From: Metallyticus violacea
Taxonomy: Eukaryota > Arthropoda > Insecta > Mantodea > Metallyticidae
Assembly: GCA_030762175.1 (NCBI GenBank)
Contig: CM060842.1
Coordinates: 43,867,501 to 43,931,500 of the forward strand
Direction: 5' to 3'
Length of the DNA: 64,000 nucleotides
Shown: positions 24,854 through 36,713 of the stretch, piece by piece
Numbering within the stretch: the first letter of the stretch is position 1
Layout: each line of letters starts with the position of its first letter
Made by a program: the position numbers and the translations under genes
The notes under the pieces: generated by a model
Told to the model about the DNA's origin: nothing
The model's database searches: none
Seen by the model: only the letters and a program-made list of their open reading frames with translations

Positions 24854-25602
24854 CAGAGGGTGCCAAAAAATGTATACCCACTTCAAGCAAAGAAAAAACT
24901 GTGTTAACATAACAAAAACTGAATTCATATAATTAGAAAATGATGAGCACTAATCATCTTAGACTTTTACAGTTACAACATTTATTCAAAATACCCACCA
25001 TCGGCGTCCATACACTTCTGAATACGTTGAGCAACATTTGCGAAAGTGTCCTCAGCGATTGCAGCACATGCCGTTTTAATTTCTTCCCGAAGTGCTGCCA
25101 GTGTAGCTGGTTTTTACGGTAGAAAATTCTCCATAGGTAGAAGTCCAACGGAGTTAGATCCGGAGAACGCGGTGGAAACTCAATCGGACCTCTTCGTCCT
25201 ATCCAGTACCTTGGAAGATTGTCATTAAGGCACACACCATATCAGTGGTAATGTGGTGGTGCACCATCCTGTTGGAAGTAAAATGCCTCATTTTCATACA
25301 GTGTATGAATGGAGGGTAAGACGGAATTGTTATTCGCGTTGGCGATTTTGTTCTATACACACGTTTCCATTGACTTTGAACTTCAACAACATTTTCGGTT
25401 TTCCAATACTTCTATTTTTTTCGCTGTTAAAACGATAATCTTGGCTCCATTTTGTTGTAGCAACGCTAGCATAACGTAATGTGATTCACATCTGTTTACA
25501 AAACTTCATCTACACATTACTGTTGTTTTCCGGTTCAACTTTGAACTACATTAAATGGATTTCTACTGTGAAACTGTGTATACATTTTTTGGGCTCCCTC
25601 GG
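24854..25602 (-). mobile_element. DD41D-type mariner deletion derivative, copy 1 (749 bp)
   Basis: The inverted ends are CAGAGGGTGCCAAAAAATGT at the left and, reverse-complemented, CCGAGGGAGCCCAAAAAATG at the right, both continuing into ATAC. TA follows the right end at 25603-25604, but the left TA is lost. A paralogue at 51451-52235 has the same ends. The element is shorter than a full mariner (about 1.3 kb) because the middle of the transposase is missing. Confidence 0.88.
24982..25440 (-). pseudogene. DD41D-type (rosa-like) mariner transposase, internally deleted
   Basis: The N-terminal helix-turn-helix is visible as ENVVEVQSQWKRVYRT then KSPTRITI. It jumps directly to the second catalytic motif FQQDGAPPHYH (25245-25285), followed by an in-frame stop, then NDNLPRYWIGRRGPIEF and PPRSPDLTPLDFYLW with the third Asp. 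About 40 residues separate these aspartates, against 41 expected. The C-terminus is QRIQKCMDADGGYFE-stop. The first catalytic Asp and the linker are deleted. The product would be inactive. Confidence 0.85.
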
Positions 25603-25627
25603 TATTATTGGCATAGCAGGAAACTAT

Positions 25628-25978
25628 GACCACCTCCTTAGTTATTAGCGTTGCTGATCACTGGCAGGGAGGCCCGGGTTTGATTCCCGGTGCCTGCTTA
25701 GTATTTTTTTCTAGGTTAGGGAGGTCTGGAATGGGGCTCACCCAGACTTGTGAGGACGATTGGGAAACTGCCTGATAGGTGGCGTTCTTCGATCACGAAA
25801 GCCGCGTAATAAGTGAAGAGCGGGGTGCCGGCATGCTCGTCACATGACTCCCTGCATTACTTTCCTCTATTAATTAAGTCTTAAGACGGAGATAGAAGAA
25901 GTACAGGTCGCTGCAGTGGACCAAGGCTCACCCGGGCTGCAGTGCCAAATGGGAAGAAGAAGAAGAAGAAGAAGAAGA
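25628..25978 (+). mobile_element. SINE-C copy (tRNA-derived SINE with GAA tail)
   Basis: The head has an A-box-like TTAGTTATTAGCG and the B box GGGTTTGATTCCCGG. The ~350-bp body contains GGAATGGGGCTCACCCAGAC and CACCCGGGCTGCAGTGCC, and ends in (GAA)n. The target duplication is AGCAGGAAACTAT at 25615-25627 and AGCAGGAAAATAT at 25979-25991 (12 of 13). The body layout resembles a SINE superfamily I associate with polyneopteran insects, an assignment from memory. Only one copy was noticed here. Confidence 0.85.
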
Positions 25979-25991
25979 AGCAGGAAAATAT

Positions 25992-26419
25992 ATTTGAAGT
26001 ATGTTATGCCAATAATAACTTAAGTAATTCAGTGGGAAACAGTAGCTATGCTACCATTACTATTCGAATATCCTAGTATAACATCACTAATTGCATTAAG
26101 GCCTGATTTTGAAACCGCAGTAGCGAATGTAAACATTAAATAAAATTAATATACGAATATTATAAAATATGTCATATACTTACGCTTTAATACATTAATA
26201 ATCATCACATGATTTACCAACCAAATGTTGGTAACACTAGTTGGTTATTACAACGTTATAGAACTGAGTGTTACAAAACGAAGTTTCTAGTTTAAATGCC
26301 TTGTGTTAAAATAACAACTTTTAGTAAGGGCTGTGTAAAATTCATCATTGTTATTTTAACATGAAAAGCCAAATAAATAAATAAGGATTTTATTACTCAA
26401 ACTTTAAAAATTCTTCCTG

Positions 26420-26453
<34 letters not shown>

Positions 26454-28117
26454 ACAATCTTCCTTTCCCCTTATCCCACTGTAATTCTTTTCTGCTACAT
26501 ATTTTTTTCAATAAGTCGAACATCGATGTACAAAATATACAAATGCATTCTTCTTTTTCAAAAGTTGGCGCAATTGTAAAAGCCAGTAGTTTCTGCTCAA
26601 CTAGAGTTCGTTAAAATAAATATTAAGGTTGATTGAGCAGTTAGATGCAGTCGATTTCAATCATGGCAAATGGTTGCGCAAAGTTAAGTATTTTAAGTAT
26701 TATTAAGTATTCAGTATTTTTGTAGCGTCAAAATCAATAAATATTGATAGAGAAGCTATTATTTAAATTGGTTTTCATATTTTTCTGTGAACAAAAGAAA
26801 CAGCTGGATTCTAAAAATTCACAATCTTTAGAGCATACTGGCGTATTTCTTGCAGTCCTAAAGCTGGATATTAGAGATTAATTACCTCAACAGCGCTTTA
26901 AGAGTGCTGGTTTTCTGCGTCTTCTTCTTACAGTCCGGATATAAATGTCCCGCTCTTACTTAGCCATCCAATTATAGACATTTTCATCATTTGCTCAGGT
27001 TTTAATGAATTCCTCTTTGAATGTTCTCTAGTTCCGATCCTATGCAAATATTTATTTCCTCAAATAACTTTCTTCAGTAATAAAGATTTTGCTCTCTAAC
27101 CTTTTCTACGTTCACGGAAGATGTGCCATAAAGATAGTTTTCTCCGTCAGAGCAACTTAAAACCACTGAGCGTGACTTAATATGACAGATTCGGCAACGT
27201 AGAGATTAGTGCTTGACTCTGATAGCAATATATTTGTCTATTGTCGCTATTGTCAGAGCTTTGTCTTGTATCATTTCTTTATGTATAAAACTGTATTTTT
27301 AATTTATATTATTAACTATATAAGTTAAATTTAATGTCTGAAAGTCACTGAACACCTAATATGGCGTGAATGTTCACCTCCAGGAAATCTGTGACCCAAC
27401 GGAAGCTTCAACTTTCCAAAACTGTAAACTTAACAGGGTAACAAATCTGTGCTGTATGGCAGATGTCAGTGCAGTGTGAGGGCGAGGGTGTCTTGAAAAA
27501 AAAATGATCCTTAAGTAAGCAATCCAGATAGCTTGGCTAAATTGGTGATGGTAGCTATTTTGGAGTTTCTGTACAAATAATACATCATCCTTATATCAGA
27601 AAGTAGTATCTTCATAATTTTATTTTCTTATTTTTTATTTCAAGTATTCATGCCAATTACAATTAACAGATATTTCTAACCTAAAAATCTATACCTAACT
27701 ACTTCTAAACTTGGCTACAGAAACGAGGAGCTAAAGAATAAAAATTAATAAATAACACCTAATAACAGCTTCTAAATATTTATAAAATTTAATAGTACTT
27801 TTATATTTGAACAAGAAAAGCATTTGACAACCACTGACCCTAATGCTATTAAATACAATGTACTTCAAGCTGTATGATGTTATTAGAGCTCTGCGTCTGC
27901 TCACTTTGGATACATGTCAAAGAGTTCGCCGACCAGAAGAGCAAGGTGAGTCAAAACAGTTGAAACTACTACCTGCAGGAGATTTGTGTAAGTGGGTGGG
28001 TTGTCAAAGTAAATCTTCACTCACAGTTGCACAGTCAGTTCATCATTTCTTGCAATCTTACTTCGGAATTTATGGACGGCCTTTCTGTGCCTTCCTCTTA
28101 TTCCTACTATCGTTTAA

Positions 28118-28179
<62 letters not shown>

Positions 28180-29989
28180 TAGCATATGATATCGGTCGAT
28201 CTTCTTCACTTCGTCTTAAGCCATTAATGACTGAATTCAGAACTTCTGATCGGAAGAGGGTAGTTATTGTTTCGGACTCTCAGCAATTCGAGAAGCGTTG
28301 ACGGTCAATACGGAGGGGACCGCCAGCAGCAGAACCTCTCAGTATGACACTTATACGGCTACTTTGTCTTCTCATTTCATTTCACATAAGCGCGCCTCAG
28401 GTAAATAAGTAAATATAATATAATAAGGTCATTAAAAGTGCAACACACTATGCATGTTTAATTACAGTCATTCGGAAATGTAATCTTCCTTCTCGTTTGG
28501 TTGGGATGTTTCACATCTGGGTGTTCGTTCTACTTCTATCCATTGACCTCAAATTCGTTTCGCTATGAACACATGTCATTCAGAACAAGAGTACTAACTT
28601 CTCGGAATAATATTGCACACTCTCGGTATGACACAATTCTCCCCTGATCCAATTCAAACACCTGCTGGTATTGCTGACGCAATATTTTCGACTCATTCCT
28701 TCTGAGGAAATTTCGGATTGTTGCAATTTTAATCGCCAGTAATATAGAGAACGTTTATTTTCTTCATTTCTTTAAATTAAGTTTTGGTTAGTAATTTCAA
28801 TTCAATATTTCAATTAGAAAAGTGTTATGTGCTTTCGAATTGATATCTTAGTATAGCTGTGAATCAAGTTCTATTTTCTTTTGCAAGTAATATATTTAGT
28901 AGAACAACATAAACTTTATAGCACTCCGCAGCAAGTGCGAGCGTACAATTCACTCACATTTCTAGATCTTTGTATAAAAAACACATGAAACACCAGACCG
29001 GGACCTCTCAGAAATCTTCTTCCAGTACGGTCCATTTGCACAGAACCTCCTATTCCGAACACTTCACACCAGCTGAGTAAAAGAACTGCAGCAAAAGAAT
29101 AGTGAGCAACTTATTCCTTTGCTACCAAGAGGTTTGCACGATTTATCAGAGCGCTTTCCACTAAGCCCGCACCGCGACACACTAAGGGTAGGAATGACGT
29201 TAACAAAGTGTACCCATTCTGGCTCCGGAGGAGATGCTGCACCTTCCTAAGGATCGATAATTTATGCAGACAATGAGAAAAGAACCGCCTCTTTTCGCTC
29301 ATCCACGGTTCCAAATTGATATCGACTACACACTACAAGCTATTCCTTCTGTTATTCATAGCACTTTATAAATCCACGCAGCGGAAACTAGACAATAAAT
29401 ACCATTACTAAAATATATATACACCAGTGCTACCATTCTCCCGAACGATATTTCAAGCCCATTTTAGGCAAGTCTTTCTCCCACCAAGCCATAACTCAGG
29501 GATTGTGCAGGGGTGGCGGTTTTGCTATGGGGTTGGAAGGTATTTCGTTTATGCTATCGTGTACTGATTTATAGATATTTTTTGTGGAAACATTCGCAAT
29601 TTGATCGCCATCTTTCCGAAGCTCGTATTGATGGCTTTGTATTCTGCATCTAGTTGTGATCTGGTTCCCCATTCCAATCGCCTCCGTGTTATGACTGCAA
29701 TAAATTTATATTGATATTGGGGTGATGTCATACAGTGCCTGGGGTTTGCTCAAGGGCTGGCAGCGATATGAATAGCAATTGAAACAAAAGGTTATGGACG
29801 AACACAGTTTGACCCAAGGATATTCGATTTTCTGTGTCATCTCCAAGGAAATTTATTTAGTGTTGCAGATGGTCAATAAAATGTTGTGGTCACTTGACAA
29901 ACTGCTATCAATAAGTGCTATCGATACTGCTGAAGCACTGGTTGTGAGGCAGGAACCCAGTTTAAATGCAGTGTAGACCATAAAAACAT
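25992..29989. other. No gene seen; T31 tract at 26422-26452
   Basis: AT-rich unique sequence. The frame at 27843-28301 is non-coding and includes a poly-Lys artefact of the A57 tract. The minus-strand frame at 29111-29314 has no recognised domain. A weak tRNA D-arm-like motif at 29140-29165 lacks a B box. Confidence 0.5.
28121..28177 (+). repeat. A57 homopolymer
   Basis: Fifty-seven consecutive A, the longest homopolymer in the window. It could be the tail of a plus-strand retroposon, but the preceding 300 bp match no repeat here, and no flanking target duplication was found. Confidence 0.95.
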
Positions 29990-30136
29990 TTTAATAGTTT
30001 TTAACACCAGATTTTACTGCTGGGGCAACACAGGCGGTGGACTTCCATGATACACGAGATAAAATATAAATCAGAAAAGGATTTTTTTTATTAAGCGAAG
30101 AAAGTGTTGCAAGCCTAAGTTAGGGTACCTACCCAG
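29990..30136 (-). mobile_element. SINE-B copy, 5'-truncated
   Basis: The reverse complement carries the SINE-B 3' half: GGGTAGGTACCCTAACTTAGG, a shortened Lys/T-rich middle, CGTGTATCATGGAAGTCCAC, GCCTGTGTTGCCCCAGCAG and GGTGTTAAAAACTATT. The head is missing. Confidence 0.75.
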
Positions 30137-30340
30137 TCATCCATGTCGGTACCATTAAATGAATATTTATATGAAGTTTATTGTAATTTTTCCGATTCAT
30201 TATATTTTTAAAAAAATTACCTTTGGCGACATGTTCAGATATGTTGTCTTAGTTCTTATCTGTTTTGTTATCATAGAGTTCCAAACCGTATATCGGCCTC
30301 AATATCGGCCCGAATTCGGTTTTCAAGACTTTTTAAAACC

Positions 30341-30342
<2 letters not shown>

Positions 30343-30371
<29 letters not shown>

Positions 30372-30413
30372 CTTCTTCTACTTCATCTTCATCATCATCA
30401 TCATCTTCTTCTT

Positions 30414-30442
<29 letters not shown>
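30343..30442 (-). repeat. (GAA/GAT)n tail of the LINE relic
   Basis: On the plus strand this is (CTT)n with (CAT)n interruptions, about 100 bp. It lies directly 3' of the minus-strand LINE coding relic and so is best read as its repeat-type 3' tail. The poly-Leu reading frame across it is an artefact. Confidence 0.75.
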
Positions 30443-30444
<2 letters not shown>

Positions 30445-30449
<5 letters not shown>

Positions 30450-31640
30450 AAGGTAGGGCCATTGCTGTCCCGTTGCGAGGTTAATTGTAACCTTTCATCT
30501 TCTTGGATGACTGAGGTCACGTTTCCCAACAGTTTAATAAAATGTGCTTCCGTGGCAGTTTCTCTACATAATGTCGCCAGTTTTTCTGATAGTCTTTAAT
30601 TTCGTCAGTAATATTCTTTACTTTTAGTTTTTCTCTTATTTCACTACTGTTCTTCTATCTCTTATTGTTACCTTTTCCATTCTTCTGCTAGTGGTGACCA
30701 TAGACCCAAGATCGGGTTCAATTCCGGCCAGGTTCGATGATTTTTTTCGGGCGTAAAAATTCTAAGTATGGCTTCCTTCGGAAGGGTCGACACGGGAATT
30801 CATGGGTCCCATGTCATAGATTTACGGCACGTAAAAGAATCTCAAGACTGAAAGAAGAGGTCTCTGAGCAAAATTTATCGGCCTTTTCCGACCTGAATTG
30901 ACGCCGATGACCTGAGATGTTAAAGAGCGTCTGTAAATAAAACAAACAAATCAACCACTAATAGAACGTCATTTGTGCAGCTTCAACTCGCTACCGATCC
31001 TGGACTCATTTCACTACCAAAATACAATATATGCTTTGTGTAATCTAATTTTGCATAACCTTAATCATATTCCTTCCAAAACATTTCCTTATTATTTCAT
31101 TTGATCTATTATATTTATGTATACTTGTTTTCAAATCTAAATTAAATTAATTTTATAATTAGCTATATTAATCCCAGATATTTAAAGGTTTCCACCTGTT
31201 CTATATTTTGTTCATCAATCACTATTATTGCTCTCATTGATTTGCCCTCCATTGCCAATACTTATGTAAGATATCTCCATATTATATCCTTTGAGTATTC
31301 TTTTGGAGGTGGGCTTCTTTACTAGCCAACACGATCTAATCATCCACAAATAATATAGTTTTAATATCCATATTTCTTCCTGGATTTACCTTTTAGTTCC
31401 GTTAATTTTCACTCTTCCAAAATTCTATTTTTAAAACTCGTATACCTGTAATAACGACATACTATATATTTGACATATGTGGCAAAATATTTGTCGCAAT
31501 TTTACTTCCTACCAATTAAATAAATTCACAGAAAAATGTCATGTCATTTTAAGCACCAATAGTGAATTTCATCAATTTTACAGGAACCTCTGTGTTATTT
31601 CTATGAACATCATCATAGTTCCTAATTATATTCTTGGCCT
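30445..31640 (-). pseudogene. Non-LTR retrotransposon (LINE) reverse transcriptase relic, split by a SINE-A
   Basis: On the minus strand, fragments appear in the order expected of LINE ORF2. A weak motif-A-like NYDDVHRNNTEVPVKLMKF lies near 31600. The RT active-site box ILFVDD, then an in-frame stop and IVLASKEAHLQKNT, covers about 31300-31370. VIDEQNIEQVETFKYLG follows at about 31170-31230. NEIIRKCFGRNM and IRLHKAY lie at 31000-31110. Beyond the SINE, DEIKDYQKNWRHYVEKLPRK at 30545-30605 is the typical LINE C-terminal motif. Stops and frameshifts are many. I do not assign a clade. Confidence 0.8.
30690..30950 (+). mobile_element. SINE-A copy inserted in the LINE relic
   Basis: It begins within the tRNA-like head (TAGTGGTGACCATAGACCC, lacking some anticodon-arm bases), keeps the body with an altered GGAAGGGTCGACACGGGAATT segment, and ends GTCTGTAAATAAAACAAACA. 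Flanking bases rejoin as continuous LINE coding sequence (TTCTTCTGC | CAACCACTAATAG). No target duplication remains. The insertion therefore postdates the LINE. Confidence 0.88.
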
Positions 31641-32284
31641 ATAGGACACCGAAATAAGGATGGAATGTGAAGCGAATGTAAGAAGAGAAAGACCACTTAT
31701 TTTAATTGATTTTCATGTCGTTTAAAGTAAAGCTCAGTAATAATTTCTAAAATTAGATACACTTAATTCTGTTGATCTATTCGATTTTACTATACGGACT
31801 GTCGTGTCAATATTTAATTGACACTAAGCATGCAAAAATCATATTCCAAATATTTAAATGAGTACGAAATAGTACCATTATTAATTATTATGTATTGCAA
31901 TTAAATATTTATCATTTTTATTACTGTTTTATTACTGCTTTAATGTTTAATATTAGAAAACTCTATTTAATATATTTAATTGGTTTAAGTGTTTACAGTA
32001 TTATACTTTTTTTCTGTAAAAGACATTCATAATATATAACAGAAAAGCTTAATAAGCTTTACAACATTGCTCTTTCCCGTTTGCATTTTGAACACGAGTA
32101 TGTGATGAGTTTTATAAATTTTTTACAATTTCCACACAACAAAGTCGCAGAAAGACAGCCATGTTACAGAAATGGATGCAATGTTCAGTTTATACGTTCA
32201 TTTTTGAAATAATAGTCTGTTTATTATTGAGAAGTTGTTGACTGTAGGAATCATCGTAACTTATTTAACATTTTTGAGAGATTA

Positions 32285-32704
32285 AAACTAAAATTTATAC
32301 AACCTAGCAAAGATATGGTACATTATCTTACAGGACAAGGAGCTTACAAAACTTACTGGTTAAAAATTAACAAAACACAGGACGATATGTGTAAATTTTG
32401 TAAAACACAGGATAACCCATAAAACGTATTATTTGGTTTACAGGTGAAAGAAGAAAGAGAAATGTTAAGTGGCCATCAGGTGGCACATATACTTACAAAA
32501 AAGGGCCTATGTAAATACCTTAAGCAGGCTGCATTCAAAATCAGTAATCCAGCACGGGAAGCGATAATACCACAAGAACAGATAATAAGAAGTAATGAAG
32601 AAGCTGAGCAAGAACAAAGATCAGAACGCATACGTATACAAAGACAACCCCAAAACACAAATAACTTAAAAAGAATAGAAAATATACAAGACAACTTTAA
32701 TTAA
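32285..32704 (+). pseudogene. Non-LTR retrotransposon C-terminal relic (R1/I-like)
   Basis: One frame runs from 32285 through a single stop at 32420-32422 to 32704. It reads PSKDMVHYLTGQGAYKTY, CKFCKTQDNP-stop-NVLF, then KEEREMLSGHQVAHILTKKG. LTG-G-(F/Y)K-YL followed by C-x2-C and EH-LFEC is the C-terminal signature of R1/I-type LINEs. The His and final Cys of the zinc knuckle are lost. A purine-rich stretch (32705-33100) follows, perhaps 3' UTR. The 5' part is absent. Confidence 0.7.
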
Positions 32705-33294
32705 ATCAACAGGAAGAGAATGTTAGAGGAGAAAATAAAGGCAAGAAAGAAGGGAGGGATGAAGGAGATGAAGATACCTTAATTTATAATAGACGGGGAT
32801 AATTTTGATTTACAACCTAAAGTAGAGTATGGGGAGGATGGTGAAGGCTTTTACCTATAAGAGTTATGGGAAGAAGATGGAAGATGGAAGCTTACAGAAG
32901 AAGATTAAAGGGTGTTAAAGATCCACGGGAATGAGTGGCGGGAGGAGATGGAGGATGGAGAAGTGGTGTCCGGAGAGGAGGAGCAGAGCGCGAGAAATGG
33001 TGCAACCAAGGGTCTAGGAGGATCAAGAGAGACGGAAGAAGGGGCGGATGGGAAAAATATGGAGAGTGATAAGGTGGAAGTGAGGTGATTAGTGATTAAT
33101 GAATTTAAGTGTTGGGATAAATAAATGAAATGAAAAGGGAGGATTAATAATGATAAATGAACTTATAAGTGAAGTACTTGTTAAATAGAAGGTGATTATT
33201 ATGATTGAGATAAGTTAAGGAGACTTGAAACAATTAAGTGTAATGTTTAATTAAAGAGAAATTCTGCCTAAGTAGTGGATATCAGTACATACCG

Positions 33295-33387
33295 CTGGTA
33301 ACCAGTAGTATAGCAGTATAGTAATGGAATAAATTAATAGGATGGAATAGCTGGCAACCAGCTATAATTCTTACTGGCTCCCAGTAA
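33295..33387 (+). other. Cluster of three short hairpins
   Basis: There are three near-palindromes with CTGG/CCAG stems: CTGGTAACCAG (33295-33305); ATAGCTGG-CAA-CCAGCTAT (33347-33365, 8-bp stem, 3-base loop); and TTACTGG-CTC-CCAGTAA (33371-33387, 7-bp stem, 3-base loop). They lie about 600 bp downstream of the LINE relic and could belong to its 3' UTR. Confidence 0.6.
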
Positions 33388-33399
33388 TATTGCTAATTT

Positions 33400-36300
33400 T
33401 GGTAGATTTTGTAGACTTTGGAAGATTAAATTGGGAAATAGTTTAGTAAATTTTGGTTTAATTGAATTATTTTGAGGTTATTTTTACTATCTTATTATAT
33501 TATTTTAATCTAGTTAATAGGAAAATCTGTAAAATATTGTAGTAAGAGGTTATTGTATTGTATAGATTATAATAATAAATGGAAAATTTGATATACATGC
33601 GCTGTTTTAGGAAACCAGTACCAGGGTGGCGTATATAGATTTTAATTATTTTATTTTTGTAGGAATCATATTCACTTTCAAAAGGAGCACTCAAATTTTC
33701 ATATTCAGAAACACAATCTTCCCTATCGGATGGATGAGCAGTACTTCAGTATGAGGAATAGTCACAATAGTCTTGCAGGATAAAAGAAATTTAGTACCAA
33801 CCAGGAGTTCATAATGAGATTATACAGAACAAGTTCATAGTTGCAATAATATGTAACCTTTGGTTAATAATGATCAGGGTATTATAATACAAAAATAAAA
33901 TGACACGATTACACATAAATATTAAGAATAATACAGAACTGTTTAAATCATATGGGTTGGTTATTTTTTATTTTATTTATTTATTTATTTTTTGTTCAAT
34001 GTGGTTTATACCTTTAATTTTTACTATCAGGCCATACTGGCCCATGTAATTATTACAGTATGGGACAAAATACTATGTTAATTACAAAACGTTTTAAATT
34101 TTTGAGTTTTAATACATATATTGCATATTTGAGAGTACTGTTTATATCACGTTATCTGGTATACCCAAAAAGAGCGACAGGGTCAAACATTTTTTCTGCG
34201 TAATTTGTATATAATGTTATATCATTTCCTATATAATCTTATTATTACTTTAATTTAATAATAAAGCTCTTTGTTGCTTTGTACTAAAGATATAAGTAAC
34301 ATCAAAAATAATACTAAAGACTATTTGCGGAATAAAATATTTAATACACAGTATTTATAAATATAATACAGGCGACGAGACAAATAAGACCATGCATGCC
34401 TTTAATGGCATTAAACTATTTCTTTAATACGATACAAGAAGAGTTCGCATAATAGTGAAAAGACTTAATGGATCAATTGCGATTAAAAAGAAATAACTAC
34501 TTGTTATTATGTATACCTAATGAAACACTATTATTATAACGAGATATTAAACTATGTGTTTTCCTGATTCTTTAAGCTTCCTCTAGAGGAACATATAAAA
34601 TGAATGAAACATACAAAAGTTAAGAATATTAGAGAAAGAGGCGGATAATGTTACAGGCTATTACATAGTGGCGCTAAAGACCTACATATATTTTAATATG
34701 GAATATTTCTTATTTGTTTAAAAACATTCCCTACCTCTTGAGACTTGTTTATTTTTATGAATAAAATTCCGAAAAGAATAGTCTTGTTTAATAAGACAAA
34801 ATTCAAAACATATTTGCCTATTCCATGTGATATCTTCATACTCAAAAAAAAGATTTATCATATTTAAAAGCAAGTAAAATATAGGGCATATTTTAGTTGC
34901 CTATTGTAAGTTACCAAAAACATTCCTAATACTCTGTGTTAGAAATGAGATAGTATTAACTGATTCAACTATTCCTAATAACGCCTAAAAGCAAGTTTTT
35001 TTCTAAATTGAGGTGTATTTAATATCCGGTAAATTATCAATATTATTACTATACTGTTGTCTAAAGAAAAGATTAAAGTAGTTTTGTCATTATTCACTTG
35101 TTTGTATTTAATACAAAAGGGGCGACTACGATTAAAATGTGCATACATTTCAACACGACAGTTTTGTTAATTGTGACGATGTGCGGATTATACAATTTGA
35201 AAATAAACGTATGTAAATATCATTTCAAGGAAACTGGTCTAAACGTACAACTAACAATCGGATCGGTGTCTGCAGAAATATGCGGGCGATTCCGATACTC
35301 GTTTATTTTACATGAAACTCATTTTAGAATCGTGTAAAGTATTGACATCGATAAAAGAAAATCGAGTTTTTTTTGTGCACAAATCAGTTAAAAGTTTAAT
35401 GATTAAGAAAAGGAAACTTAGCAACTACAAACGAAATATAAAAAAATTAAAATTAATTTTGCAACAAGTTGCTAAATAAGCTTGTCATTCTTATTAAATC
35501 TTACTAACAGTATCGTCTATATTCTTAAAACATATTTATCTCTTCATTTTGTTTCGTATTCCACCTTTACGAAAACAACAACAACAACAACAACAACAAT
35601 AATAATAATAATAATAATAATTCAGTGCTGTCCTTGTACGCGTGAGTTGGGAGCCTTGAAGCGGAATATCGAAATAAAGTAACATTTTAATTATTTTTAC
35701 TCCTGATTGTGGCATTTAGACGATAATAAGTGTTAACAATAACATACCGTATTGTTAACACATATAATGTTTGGATATATGAGGCAAGCTTCGTTTCTTA
35801 TAGCGTGCGTGTGAGCATGGAGAGAGGATGATAGAATGCGCATGCGTTTCAAGGCATGTAAATAGAGTACTTCTCGAGGAAATCATCAAAGAGATTAGAA
35901 GTGCCACCTTGGAAAGACCATCTAACACGGAGAACAGTTATCAAGCGTAATGTGTTAAATAAATTAAACTATTGTGGAAACTTAAGTTAACTTTGTTCAT
36001 GAGAATGTTTAATCCCTGTCTCCTTTTCAATTAACTGGAATAGGATTCTAGCTGATTAAAGCGGTTAAGTAAATTGAACTCGAGCTCGTGTCCGAACTTT
36101 AGACGTTGAAAAAATAAAGTTAATGTAAAAATTTCATTAGTAGTTCGCGACAGTATTTTAAATATATATATTTTTTTCGTGATAAGTACAAGTATGATAC
36201 TAATAGCGGCAGTAGGACGACTAGAAGCGAAGTAGAGGATCTGACAAAGTCTAAAAACACACTAGCTAAGTTAGAGAACATAAAATTGGGTTTGAAAACA

Positions 36301-36490
36301 GTGAACATAAATGTTTCAAACTGTCCCCCCTAATGAGGAAAGAAGAACATTAGTATTTCAGCTCAAAAGGTTACATGTTTTGTTTGAATCTTGATTGCCT
36401 ACATTCCTTTCTTCTGTTTTAGAATTTTTATATGTTTTAAATTCTATGTAGACAGTTACCTCACTCTGTAAGCAGGGTATTAATATTAGA
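33400..36490. other. No gene seen; (ACA)n(ATA)n at 35575-35622
   Basis: Strongly AT-rich. It contains a compound (ACA)n(ATA)n microsatellite. The open frame at 35098-35337 (79 codons) matches nothing I know. Confidence 0.55.
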
Positions 36491-36504
36491 TGATCTCTAC
36501 ACTG

Positions 36505-36700
36505 TTTTTTTCTTATTTAAGGACGCTCTTTAACATCTCAGGTCATCAGCGTCCCATTCAATTCAACCCATACATCGTGAAACAGCCCATAAATTTTGTT
36601 CAGAGGTCTCTTCTTTCAGGCTTGAGGTTCTTTTTCGTGCCGTAAATCTACGACAAGGAACCCACGGCTTTACTTCCCTTCCGAAGGAAGCCACACTAAG
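36505..36700 (-). mobile_element. SINE-A copy, 5'-truncated, with target duplication
   Basis: Minus-strand copy of the body and tail only. It ends at GGCTTCCTTCGGAAGGGAAG, so the tRNA head is absent. It is flanked by GATCTCTACACTG (36492-36504) and GATCCCTACACTG (36701-36713), 12 of 13 identical. Confidence 0.9.
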
Positions 36701-36713
36701 GATCCCTACACTG

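Noticed and set aside
27843..28301. 152-codon open frame with a poly-Lys run
   Set aside because: The A57 homopolymer simply keeps the frame open, and the flanking parts have no recognised domain.
29140..29165. tRNA D-arm-like motif
   Set aside because: No B box at the expected distance and no other copy in the window.
30159..30599. 146-codon open frame with poly-Leu and His runs
   Set aside because: The central part is the (CTT)n(CAT)n tail of a minus-strand LINE; the real coding trace is on the other strand.
35810..36115. Possible LTR
   Set aside because: No matching second copy, no primer-binding site and no TG...CA boundaries could be established.
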